In this document: one piece after another, positions 26,848 through 33,967 of the stretch | How positions within the stretch are numbered: position 1 is the stretch's first letter | Layout of the letters: each line of letters opens with the position of its first letter | DNA from: Candidatus Falkowella caecavicola | Lineage (GTDB): Bacteria > Bacillota > Clostridia > Oscillospirales > Ruminococcaceae | Reading direction: 5' to 3' | Length of the DNA stretch: 64,000 nucleotides | NCBI GenBank assembly: GCA_904420125.1 | Contig: CAJFUK010000049.1 | Location: 49,469-113,468 of the forward strand | Program-made: the position numbers and the translations under genes | The notes under the pieces: generated by a model | The model's input: the letters and a program-made list of their open reading frames with translations, nothing else | Databases searched by the model: none | What the model was told of the DNA's origin: nothing

Positions 26848-27618
26848 ATGCTGACAGGGATTTTTGACTCACATGCGCATTATGATGACGCGGCCTTTGA
26901 TGCAGACCGGGAATTGCTTTTGCAGATGCTTCCACAGCAGGGCATTTGCGCAATCATGAATATTGGGTGCAGCATAGAAAGCGCACGTCAAAGCATTGCA
27001 TTGGCAAAAAACTTTCCTTATATATACACAGCGATTGGCATTCATCCCGAATTTGCTGCCGAAACGACAGAACGGGAGCTTGCAGAGATCCGGCAGATGA
27101 TTGATGACGAGCAGGTATATGCAGTCGGTGAAATTGGTCTGGATTATCATTATGGGAAGGAATCGGTCCAGGCGCAGAAAAAGATTTTCGATGCGCAGAT
27201 GCAGCTGGCGGCAGAACGGAAGCTGCCTGTCGTCATCCATTCCCGCGATGCGGCGGCCGATACCATGGAGATTCTCCGGCAATATCCGGCCAACGGTGTC
27301 ATCCACTGCTTCGGCTACAGCGCAGAAGTGGCGCAGGAATTCGTGCAGATGGGATATTATATCGGATTTACGGGGGTGCTCACCTTCACAAACGCCCGAA
27401 AACCTTTGGCAGCTTTGGCAAAAGTGCCGCTTAACAGGCTGCTGCTGGAGACGGATTGTCCGTATATGGCACCGGTACCCAACCGCGGAAAGCGCTGTGA
27501 TTCTTCCATGCTGCCGCTGACGGTGGCAAAAATGGCCGAGATTCAGGGGGTCAGCGAACAGGAAATTGTGGACCATACCCGCAAAAATGCCTGCCGATTG
27601 TTCGGAATCATGCTGTAA
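26848..27618 (+). CDS. tatD: TatD-family metal-dependent DNase
   Basis: 256 aa, a cytosolic TIM-barrel hydrolase of the TatD/YcfH family (3'-5' exonuclease / D-aminoacyl-tRNA deacylase-like activity in homologues). Metal ligands are visible: SHAHYDD (residues 8-10), GEIGLDYHY, VIHSRDA, VIHCFGY and LLLETDCPYMAP. The start at 26848 follows TAGGAGAG. Upstream in-frame starts fall within metG. Cotranscribed with metG. Confidence 0.95.
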   Translation: MLTGIFDSHAHYDDAAFDADRELLLQMLPQQGICAIMNIGCSIESARQSIALAKNFPYIYTAIGIHPEFAAETTERELAEIRQMIDDEQVYAVGEIGLDYHYGKESVQAQKKIFDAQMQLAAERKLPVVIHSRDAAADTMEILRQYPANGVIHCFGYSAEVAQEFVQMGYYIGFTGVLTFTNARKPLAALAKVPLNRLLLETDCPYMAPVPNRGKRCDSSMLPLTVAKMAEIQGVSEQEIVDHTRKNACRLFGIML

Positions 27619-27721
27619 ACAACGGGATTTTTGTTGATATTCCATAAAAATCCGAAAAAATTTGTATATTCTATATAAAAAAACAGGGTATATATTATCG
27701 AGGCAGAACGTTAAAAAACTG

Positions 27722-27750
27722 TTGACATTACTGATATTTTGTGATAAAGT
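27722..27750 (+). promoter_or_regulatory. Promoter of the candidate RNA upstream of the dockerin-like gene
   Basis: Perfect -35 TTGACA (27722-27727), 17-bp spacer, -10 TAAAGT (27745-27750). No ORF follows for 570 bp. Confidence 0.7.
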
Positions 27751-27756
27751 AAGGTT

Positions 27757-27995
27757 GTTCCCTTCAGTGGAGCTTTGATGCAGTGGTTGCTGTTCCTGTG
27801 GACCGGATATCATTCGATATATGGTCATATAGATTCGATACGGTCGTCCAACCGGATGGGGTCTGTGCACAGGGATTACGGAATGGGTTCATGACGGACT
27901 GGCATTCACGTGTTCATCGGCTTGAAGTTCGGGAGAATTAAATACAGTCCTGTGGGGTACTGGAATTTGTTCTGTCATTTTTGTCATTTTTTGGT
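27757..27995 (+). ncRNA. Candidate structured non-coding RNA
   Basis: Begins at the predicted start of the TTGACA promoter and ends in T-rich sequence (GTCATTTTTGTCATTTTTT, about 27976-27994). It contains nested pairing such as GACCGGATATC-ATTC-GATATATGGTC and TTCCTGTG with CACAGGGA. A closing pair of UUCAGUG near the 5' end with UACUGGA near the 3' end is also possible. The elongated, bulged fold recalls 6S RNA, but I cannot assign a family. It could instead be a long leader of the downstream gene. Confidence 0.35.
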
Positions 27996-28066
27996 CGAAC
28001 AGATTGGCTGTACCGGAGATATTTGTCTATTATTACAGAAAAATATTAACTTTTAGTTAAACATTG

Positions 28067-28095
28067 TTGACTTAGCTAAGTTAATATGCTAGAAT
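28067..28095 (+). promoter_or_regulatory. Promoter and palindromic operator candidate of the dockerin-like gene
   Basis: TTGACT (28067-28072), 17 bp, TAGAAT (28090-28095) with TGC extension. The perfect 12-bp palindrome ACTTAGCTAAGT (28070-28081) overlaps the -35, a typical repressor position. The same half-sites recur before the cohesin gene. Confidence 0.7.
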
Positions 28096-28322
28096 AATGA
28101 CAGACATCTAAATAGAATACGGGAAAGTCCTATCGTCCTGTATTGCAGCACAAGATGGTTTATTTACATAATCTCGAAATGAAAGATTGGAGATGAATGA
28201 AGCAAACCTTTGTAAAAGAGTTTGACGTACACGCAGCTGACACAGGCTGTATGTATGGGAACTGGTTCGAGGGATTTTTCAATACGGAAAAATCCGCATC
28301 TACACACATAGGAGGATGAAAC

Positions 28323-30227
28323 ATGGTTGGAAAAAGATTACTCGCTTCCGCACTGGCTGGTACTATGGCGGTTTCGAGCATCGCTTTAGTATCTGCTGAT
28401 GATACTAGCGCAGTTAAAAACGAAGAACAACTTCAGGCTTATGTTGAAAGCTTTGAGAAGTTCATTGATGAAGATCTTGAAGGAAACTATGGTACTGTTT
28501 CCACTCAGATTTTCGAGAATGCATATGAGTATGCGGACAGTCTGATCGGCGACAGAAGCGCTGAAGAGAGAGATTTCACAGTTGCTTACTATGCTCTGCA
28601 GGCAGCATACAACAATCTGGAAGTTCGTACAGTTGAGGAACTGAAGGCTCTGGCTAAATCCTATAAATCTGTATACGATTCCGAAAATATGTTTAATAAT
28701 GAAGGCGACGAGATTTACGACAACGGTGACAGAGATTGGCCGAACCGCGCAACATGGGATATGTTTGTTGACGCGTATGAGGATGCTCTGACCTTTGACG
28801 TGCAGGATGATCCGGCAGAGATCACCGACGCTTATCGTCAGCTGGAAAAAGCATATAACGTAATGGTTGGTGAGACCAATCAGGTTGTTACAAAATCTGA
28901 ATTGAAGAACCTGATCAGCCGCGCAAGCCGTCTGGATCCTGAAAAGTATGCTTACAACCAGAGAATGGAAGGCAGAATTACTGTTGGCAGCACCAACTAT
29001 GGTGTAGCGGATGCCGGTGCGTACTGGATGGATTATACTAATTCTTATCCGAACTCTAACTATGTTGAGTGGGGCACCATGTTTGATGGTACAATCACCA
29101 ATGTAGACGGCGGTGCAGTCGGCGGCGGTGCTACTCTGGAAGAGTTGATTGCATCTGCTGAAGAAACACTGGAAAATGTATTCTCCTTCGGTGTTTCCAG
29201 AACAACTAATGATGAGGTTAAGCAGGTATATGAAAATCTGCGTGTCCGTGTAGAAATGATTAACGCATTTGAGCCGGATAACACAAAGAGCGCATCTGTT
29301 AGTTCTCTGACTTCTTTGGTGAAGAAATCTGAAGATATCACAGATGAAGCTGTAGTTGAGGCAAGAGAAGCAGCACAGGCGATTCTGGACGCTGATTCTA
29401 ACGATTCTGACGAGCGTGCAGAAGCATACCGTACATTGCAGTATGCAATGATCGATGCTGGCGCTTACGCTTCCTACAATGTTCGTCAGTTGGATCGTCT
29501 GATCGATTCTACTGAAAAATATATGGATATGGAAGTTTATGACAATGCTTTCCTTGATCTGTATAAAGGCGATCAGTCTTCCAGCAGCAAAACAGATATT
29601 CCGTACAGCGGCGGTTACTATATCCCGTATGAGACTGAAGAGCTGGTACAGGGAACTGCTAACGTTGTAACTGTAGGTGCTTCTTCTATCAGAGACGCTG
29701 CATCTTATGCAAATGATGTACTGAAAGCTCTGGGCAAAGACGTAAGCACAAGCGCTTCTACTCCGGAAGTTGTTGACGCTTATATCGGCCTGAAGAAATC
29801 CATCTCTTACATGGATAACTATCTGAAAGATTACAATGTAAGTGTTGGCGATGTAATGGATAACATTTACAAAGCCTACTCTACAGAAAACATGAGCGAT
29901 GCTCTGCTGGAAGCTGCTGAAAATGCTGCTTACTACTTTGCAATGATCGCTGCTTTTGATGGCGGTGTAGATCCGTACATGGTTCTGGCTCCGGACTCCT
30001 GGCAGCCGTGGAATCTGGATGCTTTCCAGGATTCTAAGCTGACAGATGCTAACAAGGCTCTGGTAACAGCTCTTGAAAGCGGTTCTGCTACTGTTGAGGG
30101 CGACCTGAACGCTGACGGTGTTGTTGACCTGAGAGACCTCCAGCTGGCTGTATCTGCTTACCAGGCTGGCAGAATTTCTCTGATCGACCTTCAGAAAGAA
30201 GTTAACATCTATATGGCTGCTAAATAA
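28323..30227 (+). CDS. Secreted repeat protein with dockerin-like C-terminus
   Basis: 634 aa. A Sec signal peptide ends near A25 (ALVSA). The body contains several helical units resembling FIVAR repeats, each ending in an AY..L..AY-type helix (AYYALQAAYNNLEV, AYRQLEKAYNVMVG, AYRTLQYAMIDAG, AYIGLKKSISYMD). The last 44 residues (591-634) look like a dockerin: the calcium loop DLNADGVVDLRD has Asp/Asn at positions 1, 3, 5, 9 and 12 and is followed by the helix LQLAVSAYQAG. The second repeat (ISLIDLQKEVN) has lost its loop. There is no enzyme domain. Strong codon bias suggests high expression. AGGAGG lies upstream, and the next gene encodes a cohesin-like anchor. Confidence 0.78.
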   Translation: MVGKRLLASALAGTMAVSSIALVSADDTSAVKNEEQLQAYVESFEKFIDEDLEGNYGTVSTQIFENAYEYADSLIGDRSAEERDFTVAYYALQAAYNNLEVRTVEELKALAKSYKSVYDSENMFNNEGDEIYDNGDRDWPNRATWDMFVDAYEDALTFDVQDDPAEITDAYRQLEKAYNVMVGETNQVVTKSELKNLISRASRLDPEKYAYNQRMEGRITVGSTNYGVADAGAYWMDYTNSYPNSNYVEWGTMFDGTITNVDGGAVGGGATLEELIASAEETLENVFSFGVSRTTNDEVKQVYENLRVRVEMINAFEPDNTKSASVSSLTSLVKKSEDITDEAVVEAREAAQAILDADSNDSDERAEAYRTLQYAMIDAGAYASYNVRQLDRLIDSTEKYMDMEVYDNAFLDLYKGDQSSSSKTDIPYSGGYYIPYETEELVQGTANVVTVGASSIRDAASYANDVLKALGKDVSTSASTPEVVDAYIGLKKSISYMDNYLKDYNVSVGDVMDNIYKAYSTENMSDALLEAAENAAYYFAMIAAFDGGVDPYMVLAPDSWQPWNLDAFQDSKLTDANKALVTALESGSATVEGDLNADGVVDLRDLQLAVSAYQAGRISLIDLQKEVNIYMAAK

Positions 30228-30245
30228 GTTTACCGGTGACGGTTT

Positions 30246-30262
30246 AACTTAGACCCTAAGTT
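30246..30262. promoter_or_regulatory. Palindrome AACTTAG-ACC-CTAAGTT upstream of the cohesin gene
   Basis: Seven-bp arms with a 3-nt centre. The half-site ACTTAG/CTAAGT is shared with the palindrome at 28070-28081 over the promoter of the dockerin-like gene, which suggests a common regulator. It could also be an RNA hairpin in the transcript. Confidence 0.4.
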
Positions 30263-30270
30263 TATGAAAT

Positions 30271-30305
30271 AACAATTACGGCGTATACAATACGCCGTAA
30301 TTGTT
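30271..30305 (+). terminator. Perfect 16-bp hairpin between dockerin-like and cohesin-like genes
   Basis: AACAATTACGGCGTAT, loop ACA, then its exact complement. It is followed by AAAAATAAAGG rather than T residues, so it is more likely a processing or stabilising element, or a partial terminator setting the ratio of the two transcripts. Confidence 0.5.
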
Positions 30306-30371
30306 AAAAATAAAGGTGTGTCCTCGTACAACCTTTATTTAAACACAAGATTTTTATTGGAGGAATTAAGA

Positions 30372-30965
30372 ATGAAAAAGGCAATTTCTTTCGTTGTTGC
30401 TATGGCTCTTGCTGCAGCTATGTGTGTAGTAAGCGCTGCTGACGTAACATTATCTGCTGATGCTACTGATGTTAAAGTTGGCGATACTGTAACAGTTACA
30501 GTTACTGCTGATGGTCTTGCTTCTATCGACTTTGCAGTTGACTATGATGATGCAGTTCTCGAATTTGTAAAAGCTACAGCTGATTCCAGCGCTACAATCG
30601 CTGATACAAGCAATCCGGACAAAATCCTGATCGTTTCTGGCGCTGACTATGCTGACGCTACTATCTGCACACTGGAGTTCACAGCGATCGCTGCTGGCGA
30701 AACAGACATCAATGTTGTTGTTAACGACAGCACAAACGCTGCTGCTGAATCTGTAGATGTTACAACCAGCGCTGCTACAGTAACTGTTGCTGCTGACGAG
30801 ACTTCTTCTGCTCCGGAATCTTCCGTAGAGTCTTCTGTAGAGGAGTCTTCTACAGAAGAACCTTCCAACCCGAGCACAGGCGATTCCAGCGTAGTTGGTT
30901 TTGCTGCTCTGGCACTGGCTGCTGCTGCTGCAACTGTAGTTGTTGCTAAGAAGTCTGTTAAATAA
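30372..30965 (+). CDS. Single cohesin-like domain protein with NPSTG wall anchor
   Basis: 197 aa, starting at ATG 30372 after TTGGAGGAATT. A signal peptide ends at about residue 22 (VVSAAD). Residues ~23-140 fit the cohesin fold: alternating strands with VKVGDTVTVTVTADGLASIDFAVDYDDAVLEFV and DATICTLEFTAIAAGETDINVVV, the classical cohesin opening and closing patterns. A Ser/Glu-rich linker leads to NPSTG (near 168), a hydrophobic segment and a KKSVK tail, the layout of a sortase substrate. Codons are strongly biased (GCT, GTT, CTG). Next to a dockerin-like protein, it is the likely receptor. Confidence 0.78.
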   Translation: MKKAISFVVAMALAAAMCVVSAADVTLSADATDVKVGDTVTVTVTADGLASIDFAVDYDDAVLEFVKATADSSATIADTSNPDKILIVSGADYADATICTLEFTAIAAGETDINVVVNDSTNAAAESVDVTTSAATVTVAADETSSAPESSVESSVEESSTEEPSNPSTGDSSVVGFAALALAAAAATVVVAKKSVK

Positions 30966-30993
30966 GTTTAGTTTATAAACTTTATTTAAAAAT

Positions 30994-31025
30994 AAAAGGA
31001 CCGGATGAAATCCGGTCCTTTTTTA
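30994..31025 (+). terminator. Terminator after the cohesin-like gene
   Basis: AAAAGGACCGGAT-GAA-ATCCGGTCCTTTTTT, a textbook rho-independent terminator. Confidence 0.95.
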
Positions 31026-31166
31026 TATCCTCTAATGATTTTCGGAAGCTATCACCACAATATGCTAAAAAGGACGGATGAGAAAAGAAATTAAGTAAAA
31101 CATGTTTGGGGCTGCAATTCTTTTTGCAATCTTTGATCATAGGGATAGAATCCAAATGATCCTATC

Positions 31167-31203
31167 AAAAAAACTGGCACGAAATATTTCGTGCCAGTTT
31201 TTA
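31167..31203. terminator. Bidirectional terminator after mazF
   Basis: AAAACTGGCACGAAAT and its complement form a near-loopless perfect hairpin with A and T tracts on both sides, located just beyond the MazF stop on the minus strand. Confidence 0.88.
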
Positions 31204-31223
31204 TGAGCGCTGCATGACTTATG

Positions 31224-31598
31224 TTATGTAGCGCTTGATCCCTGCGCCGGATTATCTGATAAGCCGAAACTTACCGTTAATGCTGAATTAATATAGTTCA
31301 TTGCCTGGTGATCCAGTGTACCCATTTTTTCCTTTAACCGTTTTTTATCAATGGTACGGATTTGTTCTAAGAGTACAATGGAATTTTTGGCAAGACCACA
31401 GCTTTCCGCATTAATTTCAATATGTGTCGGCAGTTTGGCCTTATCTTTTTGACTTGTAATCGCCGCGGCGATTACTGTTGGGCTGTACCGATTTCCAATA
31501 TCGTTTTGTACAATTAACACTGGTCGTATACCGCCTTGTTCTGAACCAACGACAGGACTTAAATCTGCATAGTAAATTTCGCCTCTTTTGACAGACAC
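31224..31598 (-). CDS. mazF: MazF/PemK-family endoribonuclease toxin, without adjacent antitoxin
   Basis: A 124-aa MazF (EndoA/NdoA)-like mRNA interferase. The family motifs are [51 protein letters not shown] and [16 protein letters not shown], all intact. GTG at 31598 is preferred because GAGGAG lies about 9 nt upstream. The GTG at 31607 directly abuts that site. Firmicute ndoA normally follows an antitoxin gene (ndoAI), but the 470 bp upstream contain no such ORF. The antitoxin may be distant or absent. Confidence 0.9.
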   Translation of the reverse strand: MSVKRGEIYYADLSPVVGSEQGGIRPVLIVQNDIGNRYSPTVIAAAITSQKDKAKLPTHIEINAESCGLAKNSIVLLEQIRTIDKKRLKEKMGTLDHQAMNYINSALTVSFGLSDNPAQGSSAT

Positions 31599-31607
31599 TC
31601 TGTCCAC

Positions 31608-32069
31608 ACTCCTCTATCTTTTGTCTGATCAAATATATCGTTTTGCCTTCAACGCTATTCTACCCATACAGACAGAAAATAATCAGAGTTCTTTTAAAAA
31701 TTAAATTTTATAGAGGGGGAGGCCCTGTAACGTCCATATTTTGATCCTGTATCTGACTTTTAAGAAAGCTTCCGCCCAGGATAATCGGAGGACCTTCTTT
31801 TTTATTTGCTCAAAAGGTTTTCTCGGATAATGATCAGCCTGGGTATTTTTATTTTATGCTTCGGATTTCCTTTATGTTCCGGTACCTGGGTGATTAAGAC
31901 CGTTGTACACAAGGTCCTGTTTTTAGTATTTAGCATTTAATGGACCGGTTAAAAACTTTTTGCCCACTTAAATATTTTGGGCATGATGACTGATTTATTT
32001 ATGTGCATGGATCCATGATGGCAGAAAGACACCCGAAATACTAATAACAGAAAACGCAAAGCAAAATTT
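31608..32069. other. Intergenic region upstream of mazF
   Basis: 462 bp without a gene. An imperfect hairpin with a T-run (CTTCCG...CGGAGGACCTTCTTTTTT, about 31770-31802) resembles a plus-strand terminator although no plus-strand gene precedes it. It could end an unrecognised small RNA. Otherwise the sequence is AT-rich and featureless. Confidence 0.4.
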
Positions 32070-33212
32070 TTATATTTTGCTGAAACGGTAAACAGACCGG
32101 ATAAAAGCTTCCGCCTGCGCTGTCGTATTATAGATTCCGGGTGAGAAGCGTACTGCACCAATTTCTTCCGTATGCAAAAAATGATGGGCAAGCGGAGAAC
32201 AATGTAGTCCACTGCGCAAAGCAAAACCTTCCTGATTTAAGAAGGAACAGACATCCATGGAATGATGACCTTCCAGATTAAAACTTAAAACCGGTGCCTG
32301 TCGGCCGAAAACAGGTTCTCCGCTATAGATTGTCACCTTTGGAATTCGTCTTAAGCCTTCATAAACCTGTTGGTAAATCTGCATTTCGTGTCGGTAGATC
32401 TGGCCGAGCGTTCTTTTCTGAACAAATTGGATACCGGCTCCTAATGCAATAATCCCGCTGCTATTGATTGTGCCGCTTTCCAGACGATCTGGATAAAAAT
32501 CCGGGGCTTCCGGTTCAATGGAGGTACTGCCGCTGCCGCCCTCCATAATGGTATGAAGGAGTCCAACGCGTTTGCCAAGAACCAGCAGGCCAGTGCCTGT
32601 TGGGCCATATAGTCCTTTATGGCCGGCTGTACAAAGCAGATCGATATTTTGTTTTTCTATATCAACCGGCAGGACGCCTGCTGACTGCGCAGCATCTAAA
32701 ATAAAGAGGATATTGTGCTGCCGGCAGAACGTGCCAATTTCTGCAACAGGCAGAATCTGTCCAGTTACATTAGAAACATGTGTACAGACGATTACCCGTG
32801 TATTGGGGCGGACAAGCCTTTGAAAAGACGCCAGGGTTGCTTCCGGATCTTCATAGACAGCCGCGATATCATATTCTACCCGGCCGGTTTTTGATAAAGC
32901 ATAGACCGGACGAAAAACAGAATTATGTTCCAGGCAGGACAAAATAATATGGCCCCCGTCTGCCATGATTCCTTTGATGGCCATATTCAATGCATGGGTA
33001 CAGTTCATTGTAAAAACTACATTTTCTACATCAGCTCCGAAAAATTGGGCGGCTCGATTTCGTACAGCAAACACTTTTTCGGATGTGCGCATGGCAATTT
33101 GGTGACCACTTCTGGAGGGGTTGCCGCCATAATGAGCAACTGCATCCCATAAGGCATTCGCGACTGCCTGCGGTTTTGGAAAAGTAGTGGCTGCATTATC
33201 AAAATAAATCAT
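32070..33212 (-). CDS. Class V aminotransferase (cysteine desulfurase-like, Se/S-related subgroup)
   Basis: 380 aa, PLP-dependent, cytosolic. The NifS/SufS-type core is clear: YFDNAATTFPKP at the start, LSCLEHNSVFRP, ILDAAQSAGVLPVD with the cofactor Asp, and the PLP lysine in CTAGHKGLYGPTGTG. The catalytic-cysteine region reads ALRSGLHCSPLAHHFL. It most resembles the EF2568-like subgroup found beside selenium and molybdenum-hydroxylase genes. The upstream neighbour encodes a DUF3343 protein, a proposed S/Se carrier, and the pair is probably one operon. Cysteine desulfurase versus selenocysteine lyase cannot be decided from sequence. Confidence 0.85.
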   Translation of the reverse strand: MIYFDNAATTFPKPQAVANALWDAVAHYGGNPSRSGHQIAMRTSEKVFAVRNRAAQFFGADVENVVFTMNCTHALNMAIKGIMADGGHIILSCLEHNSVFRPVYALSKTGRVEYDIAAVYEDPEATLASFQRLVRPNTRVIVCTHVSNVTGQILPVAEIGTFCRQHNILFILDAAQSAGVLPVDIEKQNIDLLCTAGHKGLYGPTGTGLLVLGKRVGLLHTIMEGGSGSTSIEPEAPDFYPDRLESGTINSSGIIALGAGIQFVQKRTLGQIYRHEMQIYQQVYEGLRRIPKVTIYSGEPVFGRQAPVLSFNLEGHHSMDVCSFLNQEGFALRSGLHCSPLAHHFLHTEEIGAVRFSPGIYNTTAQAEAFIRSVYRFSKI

Positions 33213-33273
33213 ATCTTCTCACCTTCCTAAAAGGATATTGTTTTGGACGCCCATTCGGATCGGAACAGATAAA

Positions 33274-33316
33274 AAGGACAGGATACCACAACAGCATGGT
33301 CTGACTTCCTGTCCTC
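33274..33316 (-). terminator. Stem-loop between DUF3343 and aminotransferase genes
   Basis: AGGACAGGA and TCCTGTCCT enclose a ~23-nt loop with an inner ACC/GGT pair. On the minus strand a TTTTT run follows, so it could attenuate transcription between the two genes. Confidence 0.5.
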
Positions 33317-33349
33317 CTATTGAATGCAAATCAATATGCAAGCGCCGGC

Positions 33350-33574
33350 CTATTTATAAACGGCTGTAACCTTAATGCCCACTTTCCTCAGTTCCTCTGC
33401 CCATGCATCTGCATCGCCCTGGATTTTGACACTGTAACCGCATCCGCACGTGGTCAGCTCTGCCGGTGTTTTGACAATATAGGATTTAACGCCCGCCTTT
33501 TGCAAAAAATTTTTTGCCTTGTATGCATACGTAATTGAGCTAAGCGCGATATATTGCGCTGACTCCTGATTCAT
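33350..33574 (-). CDS. DUF3343 putative Se/S carrier-like protein
   Basis: A 74-aa protein with the DUF3343 pattern: YIALSSITYAYKAKNFLQKAGVKSYIVKTPAELTTCGCGYSVKI. The CGCGYS cysteines are the proposed sulfur/selenium acceptor. Start 33574 follows GAAGGTGATC. The frame could be extended to 33760, but no ribosome-binding site or homology supports that. It lies just upstream of the class V aminotransferase, a pairing seen in other Firmicutes. Confidence 0.85.
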   Translation of the reverse strand: MNQESAQYIALSSITYAYKAKNFLQKAGVKSYIVKTPAELTTCGCGYSVKIQGDADAWAEELRKVGIKVTAVYK

Positions 33575-33967
33575 ACGATCACCTTCTACTTTCTTTGACC
33601 AGGCAAAGTACTGTATTATATGCATGGAAAAATGAATTTGTGCAGTTGCAGTATCGGGCAGGACTGCTTTAAAGCCGGGTTGATGGGATGGATGCCGGAC
33701 AGGAAGCGGGGACTTTCGACCAGGAGGTTCAGAATCAAAGCACCCAAAATTCCAGATCACAGAAAAACTTTTAAGAGGTCACGTCAAGATTGCCTGGAGT
33801 GATTGGGAGATAAGGCGCGTGAATTCATGATCAAAATTTTGGAAGCAAAACATAATTTTTTACGGAAATGCCTGTGAATTCTGTCTTGAAACTCTGGTGT
33901 TCCTATAGTATAATGAAGAACATGAAGGCCCTAAATCGGGAATCTTGTTGAGAAAGAAGGCACTGAT
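33575..33967. other. Divergent region between DUF3343 and bglX
   Basis: About 390 bp. The right end carries the bglX promoter. The left part has open frames on both strands (up to 60 codons) with no recognisable family and no ribosome-binding site. Confidence 0.4.
33886..33914 (+). promoter_or_regulatory. Promoter of the beta-glucosidase gene
   Basis: TTGAAA (33886-33891), exactly 17 bp, TATAAT (33909-33914). No catabolite-repression (cre) box was recognised nearby. Confidence 0.85.

Larger units (their letters stand above)
27619..28322. other. Long intergenic region with two promoters and a candidate RNA
   Basis: 704 bp with no supported ORF on either strand. It holds a consensus promoter at 27722, a ~240-nt GC-richer structured stretch, and a second promoter at 28067 overlapping a palindrome, followed by a ~220-nt leader to the dockerin-like gene. 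An inverted repeat TTAACT-TTT-AGTTAA is at 28046-28060. Confidence 0.6.

Noticed and set aside
26869..27870. 333-codon minus-strand frame over tatD and the following gap
   Set aside because: Mostly antisense to tatD; the part in the gap has no family similarity.
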